64,000 nt of DNA, taken from positions 1 to 64,000 of the forward strand of contig CAVOQC010000003.1 of assembly GCA_963698265.1 (NCBI GenBank), written 5' to 3'. Below the pieces are notes generated by a model that saw only the letters and a list, made by a program, of their open reading frames with translations, had not been told where the DNA came from and ran no database searches. Position 1 is the stretch's first letter, and the number at the start of each line of letters is the position of its first letter. The position numbers were made by a program, and so were the translations under genes. Source of the DNA: FEB-7 sp963698265 (GTDB lineage: Bacteria > Pseudomonadota > Gammaproteobacteria > Burkholderiales > Usitatibacteraceae). Below, in pieces: positions 50,496 through 58,748 of the stretch.

Positions 50496-51794
50496 CTAGC
50501 GCCGCTCGAGCAGGTGGTAGACCTGCATGCGGCCCTTGCCCTTGATGTCGACGTCGTGGGGCGCGTCGAACTTGAAGCGCGAGTGCAGGCGCCGGTAGGT
50601 CGTGAGGTCGACCTGGATCGAGCCGGTGAACGCATCCCCGGCCATCCGCGAGGCCACGTTCACCGTGTCGCCCCACATGTCGTAGATGAACTTCATCTTG
50701 CCGATCACGCCGGCCACCACGGGGCCGGTGCCGATGCCGATCCGCAGCTCGATCTTCTCGCCCGAGTGCTGCCGGTATTCGTCCACGCGGACGAGCATCT
50801 CGAGCGCCATGCCCGCCACCGCGTCGGCGTAGTGCACCTGGGCGCCGGTCTCGACGCCAGCGGCCGCCATGTAGGCGTCCCCGATCGTCTTGATCTTCTC
50901 CACGCCGTAGCGCTGCGCGATCTCGTCGAACATCGAGAAGACGTCGTTCAGGATCTTCACCGTCTCCACCGGCGAGAGCTCCTCGGTCATCTTCGTGAAG
51001 CCCACGATGTCGGCGAACATCACGGTCACGTCGGCGTGGCCCTGCGCGATGTTGGACTCGCCGCGCTTCAACCGCTCGGCGATCGCCGGGGGCAGCACGT
51101 TCAGGAGGAGCTGCTCGCTCCTTTCCTTTTCCACGAGCAGCTCCTCGTGCTGCAGGTCGACCTGGTGGCGCAGCTTCTGCTTCTCGCTCGCGAAGTACCA
51201 CAGCAGCGCGTAGATCATGAGCGAGATGGCGGCGAAGTTGAGCACGAAGAAGACGGCGATGGTCTGCATGTCCACATTCGCCATCGTGCCGGACAGGAGG
51301 AAGTCGAAGACCCCCGCGAGCACCGTCATGAAAAGCCAGGCGAAGAACCAGGGCAGCGACTGGCGCGTGCCCAGCACCGTCACCGCGCCCACCGGCGCGA
51401 TGAGGCCCCACAGGCTCACGCCCGAGGCGGTGACGAAGTTGCCGATGGACCACTGCATCGCGAAGGGCGTGAAGAGGATCAGGCCCAGCTGGATCATCGC
51501 GAAGAGCTCGAGCTTTCTCGTGCGCAGGTAGAAGGCGATGGTGCCCGCCGAGAGCGCCTGGAAGGCGAGCGTGATCGACACCGAGAACTGCTGGCCCATG
51601 CTCCAGTAGACCGACAGCCACAGGACGGAGGCGAGCACCATCAGGCCCGTGGTGAGAACGAGCATGTCCCCGGAGAGTTTCTCCTCGGGGCTCAGGGACC
51701 GGGGGGACATGAAGGAATCCCGGATTTCCGGCGGCGCGCTCGCGGCACCTGGGGAATCGGAGGGTTCCGTCGAGGGATCGAACTGCTTGCGCAC
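50496..51794 (-). CDS. Membrane-bound class III adenylate cyclase
   Basis: A 432-residue protein with a six-helix membrane domain (about residues 43-202), a coiled coil (203-235) and a class III cyclase domain (about 250-432). The metal Asp residues are Asp262 (FADIVGF) and Asp306 (KTIGDAY). The purine-specifying pair is Lys302 and Asp372 (YDMWGDTVNVASRM), which indicates ATP rather than GTP; Asn379 and Arg383 complete the site. All catalytic residues are intact, so it should be active as a homodimer. The six-helix input domain may sense a membrane or redox signal. The start is GTG 51794; ATG at residue 29 is an alternative. Confidence 0.88.
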   Translation of the reverse strand: MRKQFDPSTEPSDSPGAASAPPEIRDSFMSPRSLSPEEKLSGDMLVLTTGLMVLASVLWLSVYWSMGQQFSVSITLAFQALSAGTIAFYLRTRKLELFAMIQLGLILFTPFAMQWSIGNFVTASGVSLWGLIAPVGAVTVLGTRQSLPWFFAWLFMTVLAGVFDFLLSGTMANVDMQTIAVFFVLNFAAISLMIYALLWYFASEKQKLRHQVDLQHEELLVEKERSEQLLLNVLPPAIAERLKRGESNIAQGHADVTVMFADIVGFTKMTEELSPVETVKILNDVFSMFDEIAQRYGVEKIKTIGDAYMAAAGVETGAQVHYADAVAGMALEMLVRVDEYRQHSGEKIELRIGIGTGPVVAGVIGKMKFIYDMWGDTVNVASRMAGDAFTGSIQVDLTTYRRLHSRFKFDAPHDVDIKGKGRMQVYHLLERR

Positions 51795-51829
51795 GGATCG
51801 GCGGAGTCGGTAGGGGCAGGGTCCGTTCG

Positions 51830-51838
51830 ATTATGGCA
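51830..51838 (-). promoter_or_regulatory. Extended -10 of the cyclase gene
   Basis: TGC-CATAAT on the minus strand, with predicted start near 51823, about 30 bases before the GTG. No -35 match was found. Confidence 0.35.
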
Positions 51839-51851
51839 TACCGGCCCGGTT

Positions 51852-51860
51852 TGATAGAAT
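51852..51860 (+). promoter_or_regulatory. Extended -10 of ilvE
   Basis: TGA-TAGAAT on the plus strand, 39 bases before the ilvE ATG. There is no clear -35; the element is back-to-back with that of the cyclase gene. Confidence 0.45.
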
Positions 51861-51899
51861 TCCGGGTTCCCAAGCAATCCCGAAAGCGCAGGAAATCCC

Positions 51900-52823
51900 A
51901 TGTCGATGTCCGACCGTGACGGCTTCATCTGGTACGACGGCAAGCTCGTGCCCTGGCGGGAGGCGACGACCCACGTCCTCACCCACTCGCTCCACTACGG
52001 CCTCGCGGTCTTCGAGGGCGTGCGGGCGTACAAGTCGGAGATCGGCACCGCGATCTTCCGGCTGAAGGAGCACACCGACCGCTTCTTCAACTCCGCCAAG
52101 ATCTACATGATGGAACTGCCCTACCCGAAGGAGCAACTGATGGAGGCCCAGCGCGAGGTCGTGCGGGTGAACAAGCTCGAGAGCTGCTACCTGCGCCCGC
52201 TCGCCTTCTACGGCTCGGAGAAGATGGGCGTGTCCCCCGTGGGCGCGCGGGTGCACATCTCGATAGCCGCATGGCCCTGGGGCGCCTACCTGGGCGAGGA
52301 GGGCCTCGCGAAGGGCATCCGCGTGAAGACCTCCTCCTTCGCCCGCCACCACGTGAACGTCACCATGCCGCGCGCCAAGGTCGCCACGACCTACGCCAAC
52401 TCCATCCTCGCGAACCTCGAGGCCACGCAGGACGGCTACGACGAGGGCCTGCTCCTCGACACCGACGGCTTCGTGGCGGAGGGCTGCGGCGAGAACGTCT
52501 TCGTGGTGAAGGACGGCAGGCTCTACACGCCGCAGCTCACCTCGGCGCTCGACGGCATCACCTGGCGCAGCGTGCAGCTCATCTGCGCGGACCTGGGCCT
52601 CACGGTCGAGAAGACCCGCCTCACCCGGGACGACATCTACATCGCCGACGAGGCCTTCTTCACCGGCACTGCCGCGGAGGTCACCCCCATCCGCGAACTC
52701 GACCGGCGCGTGATCGGCAATGGCGCCCGCGGGCCCGTCACGGAGAAGATCCAGTCGGCCTTCTTCGACATCGTGAACGGACGCAACGCCAAGTACCGCC
52801 ACTGGCTCACCAAGGTCGACTAG
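51900..52823 (+). CDS. ilvE: Branched-chain amino acid aminotransferase
   Basis: A 307-residue class IV PLP aminotransferase that makes valine, leucine and isoleucine from their keto acids. The cofactor lysine is Lys160 (PRAKVATTYANS). HSLHYGLAVFEGVRAY, EGCGENVFVVKDG, LDGITWRSV and the late GTAAEVTPIRELDRR are the conserved IlvE signatures. It begins MSMSDRDGFIWYDGKLVPW. The downstream zinc-finger gene starts 2 bp after its stop codon. Confidence 0.96.
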   Translation: MSMSDRDGFIWYDGKLVPWREATTHVLTHSLHYGLAVFEGVRAYKSEIGTAIFRLKEHTDRFFNSAKIYMMELPYPKEQLMEAQREVVRVNKLESCYLRPLAFYGSEKMGVSPVGARVHISIAAWPWGAYLGEEGLAKGIRVKTSSFARHHVNVTMPRAKVATTYANSILANLEATQDGYDEGLLLDTDGFVAEGCGENVFVVKDGRLYTPQLTSALDGITWRSVQLICADLGLTVEKTRLTRDDIYIADEAFFTGTAAEVTPIRELDRRVIGNGARGPVTEKIQSAFFDIVNGRNAKYRHWLTKVD

Positions 52824-52825
52824 GC

Positions 52826-53029
52826 ATGGCCGCGCCCACCGAGCTGGACCGCACGACGGTGGAGATCACCGCGGCCGACCTGCCGCTGCACTGCCCGCTC
52901 GCCTCGCAGAAGCTCTGGAACACGCACCCGCGCGTCTACCTTCCGGTCGAGGCGACGGGCGAGGCGAAGTGCCCCTATTGCGGGACCGTCTACCGGCTCG
53001 CGGGGGGCGCGTCCGCGAAGGGGCACTGA
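52826..53029 (+). CDS. Zinc-finger protein, zf-CHCC family
   Basis: A 67-residue protein with the CHCC zinc pattern Cys23, His34, Cys49 and Cys52 (HCPL..WNTHPRVYLP..AKCPYCGTVYRL), the domain shared with mitochondrial NDUFS6. The bacterial function is unknown. It is the usual neighbour between ilvE and waaF in betaproteobacteria and is probably co-transcribed with them. Confidence 0.9.
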   Translation: MAAPTELDRTTVEITAADLPLHCPLASQKLWNTHPRVYLPVEATGEAKCPYCGTVYRLAGGASAKGH

Positions 53030-53072
53030 GGCATTCGGCACCCCGCCTCGCCGCCCCGCCGGGCACGAACCC

Positions 53073-54065
53073 ATGCGCGAGACCCTCGTCGTTTCCCCGT
53101 CGTGGATCGGTGACGCGGTCCTCGCCCACCCCCTGCTCGCCCGGCTCAAGGCCCGCGACCCGCAGGGCGGCATCGATGTCCTCGCCCCTGCCTGGGCGTC
53201 CGCCGTGTACGGTCGCATGCCAGAGGTCCGCCGCACGATCGCCTTTCCCTTCGGCCACGGGGAGCTGCGCCTGGGCGAGCGGCGCCGCTTCGCCCGCGCG
53301 CTGCCGCGCTACGACCACGCCATCGTGCTTCCGGGCAGCCTCAAGTCCGCGCTGGTGCCCTGGTTCGCCGGGATCGCGCGCCGGACGGGCTGGCGAGGCG
53401 AGATGCGTTTCGGCCTGCTGAACGACCTGCGCACGCTCGACCGCGAAGCGCTGCCGCTCATCGTCGAGCGCTTCGCGGCACTCGCGCAGCCGGCCGGCGA
53501 GGCGCTCGAACGTCCCGTGCCGCAGCCGCGGCTCGCCGTCGATCCATTACGGCGCGATGCCGCGGTCGTGAGGTTCGGCCTCGCAGGAGTCGAGCCGGTG
53601 CTGGCGCTCGCGCCCGGCGCAGAGTACGGGCCCGCGAAGCGCTGGCCGGCGCGCCATTTCGCCGAGGTCGCCCGCGTCCACGCCGGGCGCGGCTACCGGG
53701 TCTGGCTCTTCGGGTCGGAAAGGGATGCGGCCGTGACCGCGGAGGTCGCCGCGCTGGCCGGGGTTCCGGTATCCGACCTCGCCGGGCGCACCAGCCTCGA
53801 CGAGGCGATCGACCTCCTCTCCCTCGCCGAACGGGTGGTGAGCAATGATTCGGGGCTCATGCACGTGGCCGCCGCGCTCGACCGCCCGCTGGCGGCCGTC
53901 TTCGGCTCCTCCAGCCCCGAGTACACGCCACCGCTCTCCCCGAAGGCCCGGGTGATCCGGCTCGGGCTCGCCTGCAGCCCCTGCTTCAAGCGCGAATGCC
54001 CCCTGGGCCACACCGATTGCCTGCAGAAGCTCGACCCCGCGCAAGTGCTGGCCGCCCTCGACTAG
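53073..54065 (+). CDS. waaF: Lipopolysaccharide heptosyltransferase II
   Basis: A 330-residue glycosyltransferase family 9 enzyme that adds the second heptose to the LPS inner core. It opens with LVVSPSWIGDAVLAHPLLARLKA (WaaF-type SWIGD). The nucleotide-sugar region LALAPGAEYGPAKRWPARHFAEVA and VSNDSGLMHVAAALDRPLAAVFGSSSPEYTPPL follow. The cysteines in GLACSPCFKRECPLGHTDCL are typical of WaaF. It indicates a heptose-containing LPS core in this organism. Confidence 0.94.
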   Translation: MRETLVVSPSWIGDAVLAHPLLARLKARDPQGGIDVLAPAWASAVYGRMPEVRRTIAFPFGHGELRLGERRRFARALPRYDHAIVLPGSLKSALVPWFAGIARRTGWRGEMRFGLLNDLRTLDREALPLIVERFAALAQPAGEALERPVPQPRLAVDPLRRDAAVVRFGLAGVEPVLALAPGAEYGPAKRWPARHFAEVARVHAGRGYRVWLFGSERDAAVTAEVAALAGVPVSDLAGRTSLDEAIDLLSLAERVVSNDSGLMHVAAALDRPLAAVFGSSSPEYTPPLSPKARVIRLGLACSPCFKRECPLGHTDCLQKLDPAQVLAALD

Positions 54066-54105
54066 AATGTGCGCCTTGCGCGACCCCTTTGCCCGGAGCA
54101 CGACC

Positions 54106-54993
54106 ATGCGAATCCTCGCCCTCCCCTTCGTCCTGCTCGCCGCCTGCGTGACCCCTGCGCCGGTCGACACCGCCTGGGAGCAGTCGGTGACGGATTGGCG
54201 GGCGCGCGCCGAGAAGAGCCTTCGCGCGGACAACGGCTGGCTCACGCTCGCCGGCCGCTTCGTGATGAAGCCGGGCGTGAACACCTTCGGCACGGGAGAA
54301 GCCAACGACATCGTCTTCCCGAAGGGCCTCGGCGCCGGGCGCATGGGCACGATCACCATCGCCGGCGGCAAGGTGACCATGAAGCTCGCACCGGGCGTCA
54401 CGGTGCGCAAGGAGGGCATGGATCTCGACGAGGTCGTGCTCGGCACCGACCTCGATCGCCGCGACTGGGTCACCATGGGCCGCGCGGCGATGCACGTGAT
54501 CGAGCGCGAGGGCCGCTACGTGCTGCGACTCGCGGACAACGAAAGCGATGTCCGCAAGGGCTTCGGCGGGCGCCTCTGGTATGCGCCCGATCCCGCCTAC
54601 CGCGTGCGCGCGACCTTCGTTCCCTACCCGCCCGGGCGGAAGGTGACGATCATCAACGTGCTGGACGAGGCCTCCGACGAGCCCTCCCCCGGCTACGTGG
54701 AGTTCGCGCTCGGCGGCGAGTCCCATCGTCTCGACGCCGTGGGTGAGGACGACGGGCTCTTCTTCGTGCTGCGCGACGCGACCGCCGGCGAGACGACCTA
54801 CCGGCCCGGGCGCTTTCTCTACGTGGCGAAGAAGCCCGAGCCCGGCAAGCCCTTCGAGCTGGATTTGAACCGCGTCTACAACCCGCCCTGCGCGTTCAGC
54901 GAGTTCACCACCTGCCCGCTGCCGCCGAAGCAGAACATCCTCAAGGTGCGCATCGACGCCGGCGAGCAGTACCCGCCGCGCCGCGCGGGCTGA
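54106..54993 (+). CDS. DUF1684 family lipoprotein
   Basis: A 295-residue predicted lipoprotein (MRILALPFVLLAAC, Cys at residue 14) of the DUF1684 family. Visible family features: WRARAEKSLRADNGWLTLAGRFVMKPGVNTFG, YPPGRKVTIINVLDE and the C-terminal LDLNRVYNPPCAFSEFTTCPLPPKQNIL. Function is unknown; the domain looks beta-rich. ATG 54106 was chosen because GGAG precedes it and the lipobox follows; a longer frame from 54067 adds 13 residues with no signal. TAGAAT at 54063 may be its -10. Confidence 0.85.
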   Translation: MRILALPFVLLAACVTPAPVDTAWEQSVTDWRARAEKSLRADNGWLTLAGRFVMKPGVNTFGTGEANDIVFPKGLGAGRMGTITIAGGKVTMKLAPGVTVRKEGMDLDEVVLGTDLDRRDWVTMGRAAMHVIEREGRYVLRLADNESDVRKGFGGRLWYAPDPAYRVRATFVPYPPGRKVTIINVLDEASDEPSPGYVEFALGGESHRLDAVGEDDGLFFVLRDATAGETTYRPGRFLYVAKKPEPGKPFELDLNRVYNPPCAFSEFTTCPLPPKQNILKVRIDAGEQYPPRRAG

Positions 54994-55013
54994 GGCGGCC
55001 CGCGGTCATCGCG

Positions 55014-55484
55014 ATGCGGCGCGACACGGCCCTGGCGGCGCTCCTCGCCTGCGGCGCCCTCTCGGCCGCCGCCGACCCCGCCTGGCCCCCGGATGCCGAA
55101 GCGCAGGCGCGCATCGATTCGCTGCGGCGCACGCTGGGCGATCCCGCGTCCAGCGCCGGGATGCGCCGCGCCGCGCGCGAGCAGCTCGTGCGCCTGCTCA
55201 TGCACCCGCAGGCCCGGCCCGATGCGGTGCTTGCGCCGAAGCGGCCCCGCGCCGCCGTCGATCGCCTCGCCCCCCTGGATCCCGCGGCGCCCGCCCTTTC
55301 CGCGCAGCCTGCGGTGACGCCGGTCGCCCCTCCCGTGCGCGCGGCAATCCCGGTTCCCGATGGACGCGGCGGCACGGTGGTTCCCGCCGGAAGGCACATG
55401 ATCGATCCGAAGACCGGCGCGCTCCTCGTCGACACCGGCAACGGCTGGGTGGATCCGGCGACGGGACGCTTCGTCCCGCGCTAG
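55014..55484 (+). CDS. Exported Ala/Pro-rich protein, unknown
   Basis: A 156-residue protein. A signal peptide (MRRDTALAALLACGALSAAA) is followed by a helical segment (AQARIDSLRRTLGDPASSAGMRRAAREQLVRLLMHP), a proline/alanine linker and a C-terminal motif with GGTVVPAGRHMIDPKTGALLVDTGNGWVDPATGRFVPR. No known domain is recognised. It starts 20 bp after the DUF1684 gene and ends 9 bp from the convergent mobA-like gene. Confidence 0.65.
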   Translation: MRRDTALAALLACGALSAAADPAWPPDAEAQARIDSLRRTLGDPASSAGMRRAAREQLVRLLMHPQARPDAVLAPKRPRAAVDRLAPLDPAAPALSAQPAVTPVAPPVRAAIPVPDGRGGTVVPAGRHMIDPKTGALLVDTGNGWVDPATGRFVPR

Positions 55485-55493
55485 GCGAGGCGC

Positions 55494-56066
55494 CTATCCG
55501 GCGGCCAGGTCGCCGGGCGTGTCGATGTCGAAGAAGATGCCGGGGTCGTCCACTTGCACGATCTCGAGCCAGGCGCGGTAGCGCTCGATCACCTGGCGCG
55601 CACCCTCGTCGCCGTCGAGCGCGGCGAGATCCGCGAACAGGTCCGAGGCGAACCCCACGGGATGGCCGCGACGCCCTTCCGCGTCGACGACGGCGGCGAG
55701 CTTCGCGCCGCGCGCAAGCGCTTCCGTCACCGCACGATGGGTCGCCGGGAGGATGCGGGGCATGTCGGCAAGCCCCACCACCCACCCGTCCGCGTCCGCG
55801 CTCGCCTTCACCGCCGCGGCGAGGCTCGCGCCGAGCCCGCGCGCGCAGTCCGCCGATTCGAGCACCTCGCACCCGGCCTCGCGGAAAGCGGCGGCGAGCG
55901 CCGCGTCCCCGGCCCGCACCACGGCAAGGGCATTGCCAGCGCCAGCGACGAGGGCGCGCGCGGCGCGCACGCCGATGGGCGTCGGATCGATGGGCGAGAC
56001 GGCCAGGAGCTTCGCCCCGCCGAAGCGCGTTCCCGCGCCGCCGCCGAGGAGAACGCCGCGGATCAC
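55494..56066 (-). CDS. MobA-like (MocA family) nucleotidyltransferase
   Basis: A 190-residue NTP transferase. The nucleotide-binding start GVLLGGGAGTRFGGAKLLA, the metal-binding VVGLADMPRILPATHRAV and GHPVGFASDLFADLAALDGDEGARQVIE are typical of molybdopterin cytidylyl/guanylyltransferases. Paired with XdhC it probably prepares the Mo cofactor for a xanthine-dehydrogenase-type enzyme. The ATG overlaps the xdhC stop codon by 4 bp. No molybdoenzyme structural gene is in the window. Confidence 0.85.
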   Translation of the reverse strand: MIRGVLLGGGAGTRFGGAKLLAVSPIDPTPIGVRAARALVAGAGNALAVVRAGDAALAAAFREAGCEVLESADCARGLGASLAAAVKASADADGWVVGLADMPRILPATHRAVTEALARGAKLAAVVDAEGRRGHPVGFASDLFADLAALDGDEGARQVIERYRAWLEIVQVDDPGIFFDIDTPGDLAAG

Positions 56067-57040
56067 GCGCGCAGGCGCGAGGCGGGATCCAGCGCCCGCT
56101 CGAGCATCACGCCGTTGCGGGTCGCGATGAGGTCGGCCAGGATCGCCACGGCGATCTCAGGAGGCGTGCGCGAGCCGATGGAAAGGCCGACGGGGCCGCG
56201 CAGCCGCGCGATCTCGCGCGCCGAAAGATCGAACGCGGCAAGGCGCTTCCTGCGCTCCTCGCTGGTCTGCCGCGAGCCCACCGCCCCCACGTAGAACGCC
56301 TCCGACTTGAGCGCCTCGAGCAGCGCCATGTCGTCGAGCTTCGGATCGTGGGAGACCGTGAGGATGACCGTGTGGCCATCGGGCCTGAGCGCCAGCACGG
56401 CATCGTCGGGCATGCCCTCGACGAGGGTGGCGCCGGGAACGCGCCAGGCCAGGCGATATTCCTCGCGCGGGTCGCAGACGAACACCCGGTAGTCGACGGT
56501 GGTCGCCATCTCCGCGAGGTAATGCGCGATCTCGGAGGCGCCGATGATGAGCATGCGCCAGCGCGGCCCGTGGATGCCGGTGAACCGCGACTCCGTGCGC
56601 TCGCACTCGTCCGTGGGCCGGGCCGGTGCGAAGCTCCACGCGCCGGTGGCCAAGTCGACGCGGCGGCCGACCACCTTGCCGCTCTCGATATGCGCGAGGA
56701 GCGTTTCCATGTCGGCCACGGGCACCTGCGCCTCCACGATCACCTCGAGCTTGCCGCCGCAGGGCAGCCCGAAGCGCCGGGCGTCCTCGCTGGTGACGCC
56801 GTAGGCGATGAGGCAGGGCGCGCGCGCGGTGAACTCCTCGCGGCGCGCGACGAGGTCGTCCTCGATGCAGCCGCCGGAGACCGAGCCCACGAGGATGCCG
56901 TCGTCGCGCATCGCGAGCAGCGACCCCGGCGGCCTGGGGCTCGCGCCGAAGGTCTGCGTCACGGTGACGAGCCACACGCGGCGACCCTCGCGCTTCCAGC
57001 CGAGGGCGTTTTCGAGGACGTCTACGTCGAGGCTCTGCAT
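56063..57040 (-). CDS. XdhC/CoxI family molybdenum cofactor insertion protein
   Basis: A 325-residue protein with the N-terminal XdhC_CoxI domain (VTVTQTFGASPRPPGSLLAMRDDGILVGSVSGGCIEDDLV, and GLPCGGKLEVIVE) and a C-terminal Rossmann domain (LIIGASEIAHYLAEMA..). XdhC sulfurates and inserts the Mo cofactor into xanthine dehydrogenases and related hydroxylases. Here the pairing with a MobA-like gene resembles accessory pairs near CO-dehydrogenase-type operons. ATG 57040 gives MQSLDVDVLENALGW. Confidence 0.88.
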   Translation of the reverse strand: MQSLDVDVLENALGWKREGRRVWLVTVTQTFGASPRPPGSLLAMRDDGILVGSVSGGCIEDDLVARREEFTARAPCLIAYGVTSEDARRFGLPCGGKLEVIVEAQVPVADMETLLAHIESGKVVGRRVDLATGAWSFAPARPTDECERTESRFTGIHGPRWRMLIIGASEIAHYLAEMATTVDYRVFVCDPREEYRLAWRVPGATLVEGMPDDAVLALRPDGHTVILTVSHDPKLDDMALLEALKSEAFYVGAVGSRQTSEERRKRLAAFDLSAREIARLRGPVGLSIGSRTPPEIAVAILADLIATRNGVMLERALDPASRLRA

Positions 57041-57069
57041 GGCGGGAAATATACCACCGCCCTCCCGGC

Positions 57070-57933
57070 TCAACGCGGGACGGACACCTCGAGCACGCGG
57101 GGCGCGAGACCGAAGAAATCGCGCAGCGCGGCGCGGTACTGGTCGTTCGCGACGGCGGAGAGATTGTGATGGCTGCCGCCCTCGACCTTGATGAAGCGCT
57201 TCGGTCCCGGCGCGGCCGCGTAGAGGCGCTCGCCCATCTCGTAGGGGACGATCGCGTCGCGCGTGCCGTGCACGATGAGCAGCGGCAGGCGCAGCTTCGA
57301 GAGCTTCGACAGCGTGTCGAACTCCTGCGTGAGGATGAGCCCCACCGGCAGCAGCCGCCACGCGGTGTGATCCACCATGTCGCGAATGGAGGTGAAGGTG
57401 GCCTCCAGGACGAGCCCCGACGCGTCCGGGCGGCGCACGGCGAGCTCCGCGGCGATGGCCCCGCCCAGCGAATGCCCGACGATGAAGCGGGGCCGCGCGG
57501 GCTGCGTCTTCGCGAGATGGTCCCACGCGGCCTGCGCGTCCTCGTAGGCGAGCTGCTCCGAGGGCGAGATGTCGGTGCTCTTGCCGAAGCCGCGGTAGTC
57601 GATCGCGAGCACGTGGAAGCCGAGCTTCCTCCACCGCTCGATGCGGGTGACGCTGCCCGTGAGGTTCCAGCGGGCGCCGTGCAGGTAGAGGAGCACCGGT
57701 GCTGCCGGGTCCTCCGCGGGCGCCCAGAAGGCGTGCAGGCGGTCGCCGTTGGCGCCGACGGGTAACCAGCGCTCCTCGTAGCGCAGGTTCGCGTTCTGGT
57801 AGCCCCACCACGTGTCCTTCGTCGGGCGGAAGATCAGCTCACCCTGCTTCTCGGTGAGGTAGGCGCAGCCCCCGATCGCCGCCGCGATCGCGAACGCCGC
57901 GAAGCCGCGGGCAAGGGGGGAGCGCGCCATCAT
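57070..57933 (-). CDS. Alpha/beta hydrolase, predicted lipoprotein
   Basis: A 287-residue serine hydrolase with a lipoprotein-type signal (AIAAAIGGC, Cys23). The nucleophile elbow is GHSLGG, the acid is in HGTRDAIVP and the base in EGGSHHNLS; the oxyanion region YLHGARWNLTGS is present. It resembles the BEM46/YfhR-like group (IDYRGFGKST). The substrate is unknown. Two adjacent ATGs (57933 and 57930) are possible starts. It follows a 59-residue membrane protein gene by 13 bp. Confidence 0.87.
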   Translation of the reverse strand: MMARSPLARGFAAFAIAAAIGGCAYLTEKQGELIFRPTKDTWWGYQNANLRYEERWLPVGANGDRLHAFWAPAEDPAAPVLLYLHGARWNLTGSVTRIERWRKLGFHVLAIDYRGFGKSTDISPSEQLAYEDAQAAWDHLAKTQPARPRFIVGHSLGGAIAAELAVRRPDASGLVLEATFTSIRDMVDHTAWRLLPVGLILTQEFDTLSKLSKLRLPLLIVHGTRDAIVPYEMGERLYAAAPGPKRFIKVEGGSHHNLSAVANDQYRAALRDFFGLAPRVLEVSVPR

Positions 57934-57946
57934 CGCCGGGCGCGGC

Positions 57947-58126
57947 TCACTTGGGACTGAAGACCACGGGGGCCTCCGGGCTCGCGATGAGGCGCGACTC
58001 CACCATCACGAGGATGGCGAGCGCGACCAGGACCACGGCGACGATCGCCATGATCTCCGTGACCGGATGCGTGATGAACTTGCGCAGCTGCCGCTGCCAT
58101 TCGCCGTGCCGAAGCCGCATTCCCAT
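57947..58126 (-). CDS. Small single-span membrane protein
   Basis: A 59-residue protein: basic amphipathic N-terminus (MGMRLRHGEWQRQLRKFITHP), one membrane helix at about residues 24-43 (IMAIVAVVLVALAILVMVES) and a short C-terminal tail. ATG 58126 has an excellent Shine-Dalgarno sequence, GGGAGGTG, 6 bases upstream, so this start is preferred over the GTG/ATG codons that would extend it to 92 residues. Function is unknown; it is probably co-transcribed with the hydrolase downstream. Confidence 0.7.
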   Translation of the reverse strand: MGMRLRHGEWQRQLRKFITHPVTEIMAIVAVVLVALAILVMVESRLIASPEAPVVFSPK

Positions 58127-58254
58127 GTTCCACCTCCCGACCTTGCCGGGCGCCCTGACCGAATCGAAGCCGGTCTGACCGCGTTTCCGCGCGAGGGTTC
58201 GCCACCGGGACCATTCTTGGGCCATTCTCCCCGGCCTTCAAGGGCCTGCCCCTT

Positions 58255-58263
58255 TGGTATCAT
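58255..58263 (+). promoter_or_regulatory. Extended -10 before the SnoaL-like gene
   Basis: TGG-TATCAT, 25 bases before the ATG at 58288, in the 161-bp divergent intergenic region. No -35 was recognised. Confidence 0.4.
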
Positions 58264-58287
58264 TCCTGCCGCCCCACGGATTCCCCC

Positions 58288-58734
58288 ATGCCCCCGCGCA
58301 CCCGCAAGCTCTTCCCGACGCCCGACGATGCCGAGAGCGCCTTCTACGAGGCGTTCGAGCGCGCCGATCTCGCCGCCATGATGGTGGTGTGGGCCGACGG
58401 GGACGAGGTCGTCTGCGTGCACCCCGCGGGCCCGCGACTCACCGGTTTCGAGGCCGTGCGCGACAGCTGGATGCAGATCTTCACGAGCGGCCTGAAGCTC
58501 TCCGTGCGCGTGACGCAATCGCGGCGCCTCGACGGCCCTTCGGTCGCCGTGCGCTCCGTCGTGGAATCGATCACCGCGCCGGGCACCGAAGCCTCGCCGC
58601 AGCTCGTGAACGCGACGAACGTCTACGTCCTCACCGACGCCGGCTGGCGCATCGCCATGCACCACGCCTCGCCGCCGGAGCAGGTCGCGGCCCCCGTGGA
58701 AGACGAGGCGGCGCAGCAGCACACGCTGCACTGA
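58288..58734 (+). CDS. SnoaL-like / NTF2-fold protein
   Basis: A 148-residue protein of the NTF2-like superfamily (SnoaL_3/DUF4440 type). Typical phrases: AESAFYEAFERADLAAMMVVWADGDEVVCVHPAGPRLTGFEAVRDSWMQIF and NVYVLTDAGWRIAMHHASPP. Members are small enzymes or binding proteins; the reaction cannot be told from sequence. The C-terminal tail (VEDEAAQQHTLH) is acidic and low-complexity. The peptide-binding protein gene begins 14 bp downstream. Confidence 0.85.
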   Translation: MPPRTRKLFPTPDDAESAFYEAFERADLAAMMVVWADGDEVVCVHPAGPRLTGFEAVRDSWMQIFTSGLKLSVRVTQSRRLDGPSVAVRSVVESITAPGTEASPQLVNATNVYVLTDAGWRIAMHHASPPEQVAAPVEDEAAQQHTLH

Positions 58735-58748
58735 CCGCCTCCCCGACC

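Noticed and set aside
44277..51854. A 2525-codon plus-strand open frame across yhdP, glnE and the cyclase gene
   Set aside because: It runs in the wrong frame or strand through three genes with clear conserved motifs; composition is typical of high-GC shadows.
57947..58225. A 92-residue version of the small membrane protein
   Set aside because: The internal ATG at 58126 has a near-perfect ribosome-binding site, and the extra 33 residues show no signal or membrane feature.
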